Positions 18,901 through 27,200 of a stretch of DNA of 64,000 bases are shown piece after piece. Under the pieces are notes generated by a model, which was not told the origin of the DNA, did not search any database, and was given only the letters and a program-made list of their open reading frames with translations. This DNA is from Streptomyces sp. GQFP (GTDB taxonomy: Bacteria; Actinomycetota; Actinomycetes; Streptomycetales; Streptomycetaceae): assembly GCF_021545335.1 (NCBI RefSeq), contig NZ_CP089312.1, forward strand, positions 8,060,001 to 8,124,000, given 5' to 3'. Position numbers and translations under genes: made by a program. The first letter of the stretch is position 1. Each line of letters opens with the position of its first letter.

Positions 18901-20661
18901 CAGCACCTCGCCGCAGCGGTCCGACAGCGCGACCTTCAGCACCGCGAAGGACTTGGACGGTCGTACGTCGGGGCCCGCCGTCAGATCCCGCACCAGGAAC
19001 GCGCGGCTGGTCGAGCCCGTCCCGAGCCGGCGCTTGACCTCCCAGCGGCCCGCCAGCAGGTCGCCCGCGACGGCCTCAAGTGGGTCCTTCTCGGGTTCCG
19101 GTTCCGGCTCAGGTTCGGCAGGAGTCGGAACCGGGGTCGGAGTCGGAGCCTGCGGTGCCGCCGGGCGGGCGGGCTCGGTCAGGGTCTCCTCGACGACCTC
19201 CAGCATGTCCAGGAAGTCGTCCACCGAGGTCAGCCGGTCGTTGAGACTGTAGGCCGTGGCCAGCTGGACAAGCTCGTCGATGTCATCCGACAGACCGTCG
19301 ACCACGGCACTGGGCCGCAGCCCCTCGCCCGCCTCGAAGCGCGCCACCAGTTCGGCCTGACTGGCCGCCGGAGCCCTGCCGGTGGCCAGCAGGTAGGTGA
19401 GGACGCCGAGGCCGTAGACGTCGAGCGTCACCGGGTCGGCCTTGGGTGCGGTCAGTTCCGGTGCGAGGTAGGGGTCAGCGCCCTCCGCGAGGTGCGCGCC
19501 CGCGCGGGAGAACGTGGTCGGCGCGAACCGCTCACCGCCGCCCGAACCGGCGTCGCGCTGCACGGCGACCTGCCAGTCCGAGATCTGCACGTACGGGTTG
19601 AGCCAGCCCGCCTCCTCGCCGTCCGCCCCCGCGACGCGGCCCCGGGGCCGGGGCATCACATGGATCGCCCTCGCCGCCAGCGTGCGGTGGTAGATCCGAC
19701 GGCCGTGCGCCGAACGCACCGTCTCCGCCAGCTGCCGCACCAGAGCCATCCTGGTCAGCACGTCGAGCTTGTCGCCGTACTGCGCCAGATACTCGTCCAG
19801 CCGCAGGGTCCGCGGGTCGTAGTCGAAGATCAGCGCGGGACCCGCCGGATGCCCGGACGGGTCGTACTGCTTCAGCTGCACGACACCCGGGTGGCGGAAA
19901 CGCCGCAGCACCGCTGCCTCGCGCCGCGCCGCCCGCTCCACCGAGGCCCGCTGCTCGGCGTCCGAACCCCGCTCGCGCAGATAGACGCGGACCCGGGCCG
20001 CCTCGGGCAGTTCGCTGTGCCGGGCCAGGTAGTCCGCCCAGGTCGGTCCCGAGTCGAACGACTTCCGGTCGAGCTGGTAGGGCCCCACCCGGTACTCGGC
20101 GTCACTGGGCGCGATGCCGATCCGCCGCAGGGCGGTCGCGATGGCGCGCGACTTCGGGGCGTCGATCCGGCGGCGTTCGTCGACAGGCGGGCGCTCCAGC
20201 ATCTCGGCGAGCTTGGGCACAGTGAACAGGCCGTGCTGGTCGTGCGCGGGCAGGCGATTGCGCAGCGAGGAGTCGGTGAAGCACACGGCCTCCGACACCC
20301 ACACCGACACACCCTCGCGGCGCAGCAGGGAGGCCAGCTCCTTGGCCTTCCGGTTCGCCAAGTGGAGGGGATTCCCGTGGGAGACCTGCCGACCGCTCGG
20401 CTGGGTCTGCAGCCAGGACCCGTTGCGGGACTCGACCGAGCCGTGCCAGTCCTTCAGCTCGACCAGGTGCACCCCGCCGGGGGCGATGACGAGGAGGTCC
20501 ACCTCACGGACGTGGCCGGTGCCCGCGGTGAAGGTGAAGTTGGACCAGGCATGCCAAGGGTCGTTGTTCTTGTCCCGGAGCTTCTCGCGGATGGCCGTCA
20601 GGCCGCGCCGCTCGTGCTCGAACTGGGATTCGGTGACCGTGACCCACCGGCCGTCCCGCAT
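15952..20661 (-). CDS. pglW: BREX type 2 NERD-kinase protein PglW
   Basis: 1569 residues from ATG 20661, with GGGGA upstream; a longer in-frame extension exists but is low quality. Order of parts: N-terminal NERD nuclease-like domain (REVDLLVIAP then VELKDW, residues about 55-75, giving D and ExK positions); a first kinase-like domain whose catalytic loop reads YHRTLAARAIHV (near 321) and whose DFG position reads SDW, so probably a pseudokinase; a Pro/Glu-rich linker near 520; a second kinase domain with GTGSTSRAFLV, HRDIKPDN (near 683) and DFS (near 708), which looks active; a helix-hairpin-helix-like NAPGLGAKTRKEVL near 930; and a long C-terminal region. PglW of S. coelicolor is a Ser/Thr kinase essential to Pgl. 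Confidence 0.95.
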   Translation of the reverse strand: MRDGRWVTVTESQFEHERRGLTAIREKLRDKNNDPWHAWSNFTFTAGTGHVREVDLLVIAPGGVHLVELKDWHGSVESRNGSWLQTQPSGRQVSHGNPLHLANRKAKELASLLRREGVSVWVSEAVCFTDSSLRNRLPAHDQHGLFTVPKLAEMLERPPVDERRRIDAPKSRAIATALRRIGIAPSDAEYRVGPYQLDRKSFDSGPTWADYLARHSELPEAARVRVYLRERGSDAEQRASVERAARREAAVLRRFRHPGVVQLKQYDPSGHPAGPALIFDYDPRTLRLDEYLAQYGDKLDVLTRMALVRQLAETVRSAHGRRIYHRTLAARAIHVMPRPRGRVAGADGEEAGWLNPYVQISDWQVAVQRDAGSGGGERFAPTTFSRAGAHLAEGADPYLAPELTAPKADPVTLDVYGLGVLTYLLATGRAPAASQAELVARFEAGEGLRPSAVVDGLSDDIDELVQLATAYSLNDRLTSVDDFLDMLEVVEETLTEPARPAAPQAPTPTPVPTPAEPEPEPEPEKDPLEAVAGDLLAGRWEVKRRLGTGSTSRAFLVRDLTAGPDVRPSKSFAVLKVALSDRCGEVLEHEAEVMGRLRPDSRIIRLVEPEPQRIAGRTVLVLEYVGDEREADASAPGASRTRRREETVARQLRESGRLTVDQLEAYGDYLFGAVDFLEGEGVWHRDIKPDNIAIRVRPNRTRELVLIDFSLAGYPVKETGAGTDGYLDPFIGDLTDRSVYDAHAERYAVAVTLHEMASGELPLWGGGRVSARQTDPEKEPHPAIAVDAFDPAVRDGLETFFQQALHRDAARRFKDLKPMRDAWKRIFLAMDEAKPSSRRLRPVPATPGRAGTAAAEAASADGVAARAEPAIDAAEEETAEQQRDRLAGQVDRDTPVSASGLSPAAESFVYGLRVNTVGELLDYSQRQLVNAPGLGAKTRKEVLGRIKQWRRQLAERPTAPLTPEGRKAAKEELTQAEADVAHALAASGGAGSLPSAALRTVSLDTLATIFVPELKKDEANRNECEMVRLLLRLPDERGELPDIGVWPKQKDVATALGLSAGRIPQMLKTQRGRWKKDPAVQALRAEILELLRDLGRVASAAEIADALVVRRGTQLEEREQRRALALAAVRAVVEVEQLKPDESEFRHAPNREASDEAMGAGLLALEVGEADAPETPSAPGLLDYAQRLGKIADRLSKQPTLPTAATVLSELGAVPPPSAAVEWDERRTAELAAAASRNAAATPRLEIYPRDLPLVRALRLTQAGLVRVIPDLERARQPGLTVDEVHERVRARFPELLDHRGSHELPRGGRLTTALREAGFDLELSTRSGTRTSRYLPRKLVDASSFLSSGARRVATGTIAAHRYADDTELAGAVAAEERLTSSSRRDGFRVLTVRTALTGAAVRELDSERFEAGVVSVTELFLAALHELVEQRPKPTWETLVRADVAEPGSRGAMKFAEYARTAWGVVEPRLAELLTSGDPVRANGPMLLTDAGVLGRYDAMGVLDRLAERSRRGGRGLWLLCPQSDPTRPPRLGTTAVPYQAGLGEWIVLPDSWVGNRHRAGAGLVLE

Positions 20662-20927
20662 ACGTGATCCCCGCTCATCTCGCCCAGCCGCCCCGGCCAA
20701 TGCTGCCCGGACGGCGAAAATCGCCCCTCGCATGCTACTGGGCGTGCACGGCCACAGCGGCTGCCCTGCGCACATACGGCCCCTCGGGCACCGCCGGAAG
20801 CCCTCCGACCCCACGGGCCTTGGCCTGCGCGTTCCGGCCCGGTGACCGGAATCGCACCCTTTCGGTACGCATCACCCGAGTTCACCCTGGTCCCAGACTG
20901 CTGCGGGGCAATGTGGAGGGGGCCACC
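20662..20927. promoter_or_regulatory. Divergent promoter region of pglW and the Beta-family gene
   Basis: 266 bp between divergent starts, so promoters for both directions must lie here. On the minus strand TAGCAT (20732-20737) could be a -10 element, but no clear -35 stands at the right distance. On the plus strand GTGACC near 20840 resembles a -35 without a good -10. These are weak candidates only. Confidence 0.3.
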
Positions 20928-21983
20928 ATGTCCGGACCGCTGTACGTTCCCGCCTTACCCGTGCGCCTCCACGCCGTATCCGCGGTCAAGGACCTCGCCC
21001 CACGGATCCGTGACCTGACGGCTCCCCTGTGGACGCTGCAGGCCCTGACAGCCGAGGGCACCGAGGAACTCCAGCAGGCGCTGGACAAGGAACTCCGGCG
21101 CGTCGCGGCCGTACAGAAATACACGTCGGCCTGGCTGGACGCCCCGCACGCCGACCTCGACGAGCGAGCCTACGCGGACCTGCTCCCCTCGTACTGGTCC
21201 CACACGGCACTCCGGCCGGTCACCGACCCGAACTTTCCCGCAACCCACCAGGCCGTGGCCGTGGAGAGCGCTCGCTATGGCGGCAACGGCCTCGGCATAC
21301 GCATACGGCTGCCCGGCGCCTGGAACGACGAACTCGCCGAACGCACCGCGGCTCTGCTCGCCCGGACGGGTCCCGAGGTGCGGGTCGACCTTCTCCTCGA
21401 CCTCCAGACGGTGCTCCCCGGTCGTCCCGACGCGGGCAAGGAAGCGCTGCGCGCGCTCGACGCCCTGGTGCCCCTTGCCTCCTGGCGCACGATCGCCGCC
21501 CTGGCCGGTGGCTTCCCGGACGAGGTCGACAGGTTGCTCGACGGCGAGCGGGGCGAGGCCGACCGCGCCGACTGGGACATGTGGCACGAGATACGCGCGA
21601 GCGGGCGGTCGTACGCGGAGTCCGTTCGTTACGGCGACTACGGCACACTCCCCGCCCGCAACCTCGACAGAGCAGCGGACGACAGCGATCGGTCGCGGTA
21701 CGGACTGCTCCGGTACACGACGGAACGTTCCTTCCCGCTCGCCCGGTTCTGGGCCGAGAACCGGGGCGAAACCGGCGTCACGAGGGAGGCGGCGCGGTGG
21801 ATCACCGAGTTCCCGGACTTCCGGGGCGAGGGGGCGAGTACGGGCGACCGCTGGTATCAGCAGTGCGCCCGGACCACGGGTTCCAAGGGCACAGGCAACG
21901 CCGGGACGTGGAACCAGGTCGGCAACGTCCAGCACATGACTTACGTTGTCCGCTGTTTGGCCGGGGACGCGGATCGTCCCTGA
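20928..21983 (+). CDS. Beta-family protein (T4 Beta-like), putative defence accessory
   Basis: 351 residues from ATG 20928, preceded by GGAGGGGG. The N-terminus (YVPALPVRLHAVSAVKDLAP) and the C-terminus (WYQQCARTTGSKGTGN, then NVQHMTYVVRCL) are typical of the Beta protein family, named for a phage T4 product and common in bacterial defence islands. The fold is expected to be an alpha/beta barrel-like domain with alternating strands (GLGIRIRL, VRVDLLLDLQTV). Biochemical function is unknown. It is divergent from pglW and convergent with the DUF4276 gene. The family name rests on recollection of the pattern. Confidence 0.7.
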   Translation: MSGPLYVPALPVRLHAVSAVKDLAPRIRDLTAPLWTLQALTAEGTEELQQALDKELRRVAAVQKYTSAWLDAPHADLDERAYADLLPSYWSHTALRPVTDPNFPATHQAVAVESARYGGNGLGIRIRLPGAWNDELAERTAALLARTGPEVRVDLLLDLQTVLPGRPDAGKEALRALDALVPLASWRTIAALAGGFPDEVDRLLDGERGEADRADWDMWHEIRASGRSYAESVRYGDYGTLPARNLDRAADDSDRSRYGLLRYTTERSFPLARFWAENRGETGVTREAARWITEFPDFRGEGASTGDRWYQQCARTTGSKGTGNAGTWNQVGNVQHMTYVVRCLAGDADRP

Positions 21984-21995
21984 GAGCGGCAGCGG

Positions 21996-22631
21996 TCAGA
22001 GACTGCCCAGCGACTCGCGCAAGTCCTCCGTGAACGACTGCCAGGACGCGAGCTGCCTGACCGGTCCTTCGCGATCCAGCATCTGCAGGAGCCGCGCGCG
22101 ATTCGCCGAGAAGCGGGTCTGGAGCTTCTGCAGACCTCGCCCCCTTTCCCCGCTGGCCGTGGCGATCGCCTGTTTGAGCAGTGCCTTGGGGTCCGCCACC
22201 GATTCAGCCTTCGACGGTTTCGGAAGGTCGAGTGCCATCCGACCGTTGGGGTTGCCCGCCACTTCGCGGATCGCTGACTGGTCGAGCAGCAGCCATGCCT
22301 CCAGCATCCGAACGGGGATCGCCGGCACATGCGCCAGGCCGGGGCTCACCGCAGCCACAGCTTCCGCGATCTTGGTGCGGCGGCGATCCGGGGGCTCGCG
22401 GTCCGAGTCGCGGTGGACGACGACGAGGTCGTATGCCTGTCCGCTGTCGCTGAGTTGCTCGGCGGCTCGCAATTTGCCCTCGACTCCGGGACCGGGTTTG
22501 TTCGGCAGGCGGTTCAGGTCGGGGACCGTCACGAGGATCTCCCTGCCCACGTCCCCTGCGATCCCCTCGATGTGGAAGCGCAGGCCCGTGTCACTGGATC
22601 CCTCACACAGGTAGAGGGCCCGAATGGTCAC
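21996..22631 (-). CDS. DUF4276 TOPRIM-like protein
   Basis: 211 residues from a GTG that overlaps the TGA of the upstream ATPase gene (GTGA). LYLCEGSSDTGL at the N-terminus offers a conserved Glu after a strand, and VVVHRDSDRE near residue 70 offers a DxD; this E...DxD layout is that of TOPRIM nucleases such as OLD. Lengths near 200 are normal for DUF4276. Paired with an SMC-like ATPase it forms a split OLD-like or PARIS-like unit, in which ATPase and TOPRIM parts are separate proteins. Nuclease function is inferred from motif layout and context. Confidence 0.8.
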   Translation of the reverse strand: MTIRALYLCEGSSDTGLRFHIEGIAGDVGREILVTVPDLNRLPNKPGPGVEGKLRAAEQLSDSGQAYDLVVVHRDSDREPPDRRRTKIAEAVAAVSPGLAHVPAIPVRMLEAWLLLDQSAIREVAGNPNGRMALDLPKPSKAESVADPKALLKQAIATASGERGRGLQKLQTRFSANRARLLQMLDREGPVRQLASWQSFTEDLRESLGSL

Positions 22632-24043
22632 GACGCGCTCTCCTCGAGAGTCAGGCGGGCCTCGGGCGGGGCGGTGAGGTACGCGAGGATGTCGGCCTTG
22701 GTGCCGTAGCCCTTTCCTGCGCCCCCGGCGCGCCATGTATCGGCCAGGGGGCGCAGCCGTAGACCGCGCGCGGCCTTGCCGTCGGCCCCCGGGACGGTGG
22801 TCGTGTCGGCGATCAGCAGGTCAGCCGGATCGACGAGCTGTACGACACCCGGTGAGTGTGTGTTGATCAGGACCTGCCGGAAGGGGTTGTCGTCGTCCAC
22901 AGGCAGGGCGGGATCCACGGCCAGATCGCGTACCAGGTCCACCATCGCGGAGAGGTTGGCCGGATGGATGCCGTTCTCCGGCTCTTCCATGCAGACCAGA
23001 CCGTGCACCTGCGGGTCCTCCAGCAGAACGCAGAGGGCGAGGAAGCGCAGGGTTCCCTCCGACAGGCTGCGGGCCGGCAACACCATGCCGTCGATCTCGT
23101 GGAGCTTGATGGTCAGCAGCTCGCGGGTGTCGTCGGCCTCCACGTGCAGTGTCCTGACGTGCAGCCCCGAAAGATCCGACAAGCGACCCGCGACCCGCGA
23201 ATAGATCCGCGCGGGATCGTCCGGGGACTTCTTTCGTGCGATCCGGTCCAGGCTCCGTGGCAGGTGCAGGCCGTCGGGCTGCATCTCGCTGGGGTCCGAA
23301 TAGGCGTCGGAGGTGCGCAGCGCGGAGGGTTCGAGGGCCAGCCGCCGCCAGGACTGCATTTCCCGCCTGGCGGTCAGGATGGTCGGGTCGTCGTTGCGGT
23401 TGATCGTGGAGAGCATGGTCTGAGGTGCCCGGCTCGCGGGCGCCGGCCGGGGCTGGCCTCGGCGGCTGCCGTCGGCATGGATGCTGACGACGGCGTCGCC
23501 CGTTTCGAGGGACGTGGAGATGTAGGGGGAGTTCGAGCGGCGACCGCGTACCACGGCGTTGCGGAAGTCCGCGGCGCGGTGCGGGAAGCGCAGATGTGAG
23601 AGAGCCTCACTAGGCCGGATCCGGCTGAGATCCTCGTACCGCAGTGTCAGCCTGCCGCCACGCTCCCCGCCCTGCGGCGGTTGGTATCCGAGGTGGACCT
23701 CATAACGGAGGAACGTGGACGTCGGTTCGGCCAGCCTGCCGAAGTCGTCCTCCGTCTCACCCGGGACGATCATCTCGGCGGCGAATCTCATCAGGTGCTC
23801 GCCGTCCGCATAGCCGTTCCAGAACAAATCGCGGGCGTCACCGTGCAACGTGCCATGGGTCCCGCGGACGGCCTGCGCCGCCTCGATCATGGAGTGGTCG
23901 GTGAGCAGGCTCAGGAACTGGGTCGCATCGAAGACGTTCGACTTTCCTGTGCCGTTTTCTCCCGCGATGCAGGTGAAGGGGCCGAACTCGACCCTGAGAT
24001 CCAGCAGGTTCTTGAATCCACTGACTTCGAGCCGTGTCAGCAT
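22628..24043 (-). CDS. SMC/OLD-like AAA family ATPase
   Basis: 471 residues from ATG 24043. Walker A is GENGTGKSN (residues about 29-37), the ABC-type signature is LSEGTLRFLAL, Walker B is VCMEEPENGIHP, and an H-loop-like LINTHSPGVV follows. This is the AAA_21/OLD-type arrangement with a short coiled region between the halves. No TOPRIM domain is fused; the TOPRIM-like partner is the coupled DUF4276 gene. Such pairs are common in defence islands, where the ATPase is thought to sense phage-induced changes and the partner to act as effector. It is divergent from the second pglX gene. Confidence 0.88.
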   Translation of the reverse strand: MLTRLEVSGFKNLLDLRVEFGPFTCIAGENGTGKSNVFDATQFLSLLTDHSMIEAAQAVRGTHGTLHGDARDLFWNGYADGEHLMRFAAEMIVPGETEDDFGRLAEPTSTFLRYEVHLGYQPPQGGERGGRLTLRYEDLSRIRPSEALSHLRFPHRAADFRNAVVRGRRSNSPYISTSLETGDAVVSIHADGSRRGQPRPAPASRAPQTMLSTINRNDDPTILTARREMQSWRRLALEPSALRTSDAYSDPSEMQPDGLHLPRSLDRIARKKSPDDPARIYSRVAGRLSDLSGLHVRTLHVEADDTRELLTIKLHEIDGMVLPARSLSEGTLRFLALCVLLEDPQVHGLVCMEEPENGIHPANLSAMVDLVRDLAVDPALPVDDDNPFRQVLINTHSPGVVQLVDPADLLIADTTTVPGADGKAARGLRLRPLADTWRAGGAGKGYGTKADILAYLTAPPEARLTLEESAS

Positions 24044-24272
24044 GTACCCCCCGTCGGTCCAACCCTGGCGTGTCCGTGGAACGCGTGGTGCCCGGCTGCG
24101 TCCAGGGCCGCCGGTGCGCACAGGAATGATAGGGCGTCAGACCGCGACGGGCCGTGCGCGTCCGGCTGTGACCGGCGACGGAACCGGGGCGTCGGCCGGA
24201 GAGCTGGCAGGATGTATCCGACGAGACAGTGGATCGTGGACGTCGACGACGTACGGAGGAGAGGTCGCCGCT
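24044..24272. promoter_or_regulatory. Divergent promoter region, ATPase cassette and pglX paralogue
   Basis: 229 bp between divergent starts. A GAGAGG ribosome site (24259-24264) supports GTG 24273. A plus-strand CAGGAT near 24210 could be a -10 hexamer, but no good -35 accompanies it. Promoters are expected but not identified. Confidence 0.3.
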
Positions 24273-27200
24273 GTGCCTCCGACTGACGGAGCTGATTCGG
24301 GGACGTCCTCGCTGGACAGGGCCGCGCTCGTCACGGGCGTGCGCAAACAGGTCCGGGCGCTGGAGGCGGACCTCCGCGAGCGCAGCGACGACATCGACCG
24401 GTATCGAGACCGCCTCCGGGGCACGTACGAAGCCGCGCGAACAACCGGTCGTACGGCTGCCACGTACGGTGCCTGGCGGGACGAGCGCATCACACAGACC
24501 GCCGTGGCATGGGTGCTGGGCACGGTGTTCGTACGCTTCTGCGAGGACAACGGACTCATCGACCGGGTCTTCATCGCGGGGCCGGGGAGGCGTCTGGCGG
24601 AGGCGGTGGAACGGCAGGACGCCTATCGGGCCGAGCACCCAGGGGCCAACGACCTGGACTGGCTGGCGGAGGCGTTCACTTGTCTGGCGCGGTCGCACGT
24701 AGCGCTGGCCCGCGTCTTCGACAGGGAGCACAACCCCGTCTGGGACCTGTCACCGTCCCCGCAGGCCGCAGCCGAGCTGATTGAGTTCTGGAGGGGGCAG
24801 TGGGGTAAAGACGGGTCACTCCAATACGACTTCACTGACCCGGAACTCGACACCGATTTCTTCGGTGACCTGTATCAGGACGTCAGTGAGACGTCGCGGA
24901 AATCCTACGCGCTGGTCCGGACACCTGAATTCATCGTGGACCTCGTTCTGGGCCTCAGTGTCGATCCGGCCATCGCGGAATTCGGTCCCCCTGGCTTCCG
25001 TGGGATCGACCCGGCCTGCGGATCGGGAACGTTTACGCTGGGGCTCTTCGAACGCCTGCTGGCTGCCTGGCGAGCGGCAGAACCCGCGACGTCGGATCAC
25101 ACACTCATCCGCCGGACCCTGGATTCCGTCCATGGCTGCGACGTCAATCCGTTCGCCGTGAGCGTCACCCGGTTCAGGCTGCTGATGACTGCCGTTAGGG
25201 CGAGCGGCCACCGGGCGCTGAGTGAGCTGCCGGGACACGTGATCAATGTGGCGGTCGGTGATGCCCTGCTGGACGGGCGAGGTGCTCCGGGAGGGCCGTC
25301 GCTGTCGTTCCTAGGGGCGTGGGAGAGCGAAAGCGAGGGAATGGTGGAGGACGTCGATTATTTCTCCGAGTCGTGCGATCTTCTGGGCCGGAATTCCTAC
25401 CATGTCGTGATCTCGGAACCTCCCTTTGTCCTCGAACGCGACAAGGCGAAAGACGCGGCATACCGGGAGGCCTATGAGGTAGGTTCCGGGATGTCCCCAC
25501 TCTCGGTCTTCTTCGTCGAGCGCATGTTCCAGTTGGCGGTGCGGAAAGCCGACGGAACTTCCGCTGGTTACGTCGGCCAGTACACGTCCAGTTCCTTCAC
25601 CACGCGTGAATTCGGCGAAAAACTGATCGAGGAGTTCCTTCCGCGCGTCACGCTGACCCATGTCATCGACACCTCCGGCGTCTACGCACCGGGCCACGGG
25701 ACCCCGACCCTGATCCTGGTCGGCCGGAACGACCCGACCATGCGTGATACCCCGGTGCGTTCGGTCCTCGGCGTGCGTGGTGAGCCCAAGCAGCCGACGG
25801 ATCCGGCCGAGGGGATCGTGTGGAAGGCGGTTCTCGACCAGATCGACCGGCCCGGCAGCACCTCGGAATGGGTGAGCGTCCAGGACGAACCGCGGGAGCG
25901 TTTCTCCCGCTTCCCGTGGACGTTGGCGGGTGGCGGGGCCGCGGACCTCATGGACGTACTCTCGCGGGCCCCCCGACAGCTGGCCGACGTGCTCGCCGCC
26001 TCGGTCCGAATCGTCGCGGATCCAGGTCAGCGAGAGGTCTTCGCCCTCGGTCGGCCCTGGTTCGCCCGGCATCCGGACTCTGCCGGACTGGGCCTCGGCA
26101 TGGTCACCGGAGAGACCGTACGGGACTGGCGTGCGGAAGTGTCGACCGAAATGCTGGCTCCGTACCACAGGGACGACGCACCGCGCCTCCTGGACCTTCG
26201 CACCTCATGGGGTCGCCACCTCTGGACGATGCGAGGGACCCTCCGGGCGGCTCCCGGAGCGCGGGAACCCTTCCGCACCGGGCCGTGGTGGACCTGGAGA
26301 CGCTGGACTCCCGGCGTCAATCGGGGACTGGTGATCACGTTCGCGGCCATGGCCACGCACAATCACTTCGCCGTTGCATCCGGCAAGCGGGCGTACAACA
26401 GGACCGCACCCGTGCTGCGGCTGTCCCCGGCCACGGGCGAGGACGAGAACATCGCTCTGCTGGGAGTGCTCAACTCGTCGACGGTCTGCTTCTGGCTCAA
26501 GCAGACCGGCTCCGCCACCGGGCTCGACGGACTGGGCAGCTCCTCGCCAGGCGAGGAATGGGCGCGGACCTACCGTTACGCCACGAAGTCTCTCGCGCGG
26601 CTCCCGCTCCCGACGAGTGTTCCACTCGCCCGCGCGCGGAAACTGCACGCCTTGGCCGAGCGGCTGGACACCCATGAGCCGAGCGCCGTCTGCTCGCAGG
26701 AACAACCGCCCGCCCGAAAGACCCTGGACAAGGCCAGGGCCGCCAGCGAAGAGACACACCATCAGATGATCGCTCTGCAGGAAGAACTGGACTGGGAGGT
26801 CTACGGCGCCTACGGCCTGCTCTCCGACGATGAGCAGGCCCGCTTGACCACCACCCTCGATGTTCCGCCGCCCTTGCTGCTGCTGGGCGAGCGTGCCTTC
26901 GAAATCGTGCTGGCACGCAGGATCGCCACCGGTGAGGCTTCGGACTCGTGGTTCGTGAGACACGGCGCGACACCGATCACCGAAATCCCGCAGCACTGGC
27001 CGGCTGCCTACAAGGAGGTTGTGCGGGCCAGAATCGACGCCATCGAGTCCCATCGCGCGATCGCCGTCATCGAGCGCCCGGAACACAAGCGGCGGTGGTC
27101 GTCGGAGCCGTGGGATCGGCGCGAGGGAGAAGCGCTGCGTACCTGGTTGCTCGACCGTTGCGAGGACCCACGACTCTGGTTCGCGCACAGGAACGGGGCC

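Noticed and set aside
17221..20667. Long open frame antisense to pglW
   Set aside because: Same G+C artefact; translation rich in Arg, Val, Gly, His and Gln without domains.
25401..25430. Sequencing error as explanation for SEPPF in the PglX paralogue
   Set aside because: Two codons differ (GAA for Asn and TTT for Tyr), the frame is intact and flanking residues are also diverged, so a single base error cannot explain it; it still merits a homologue check.
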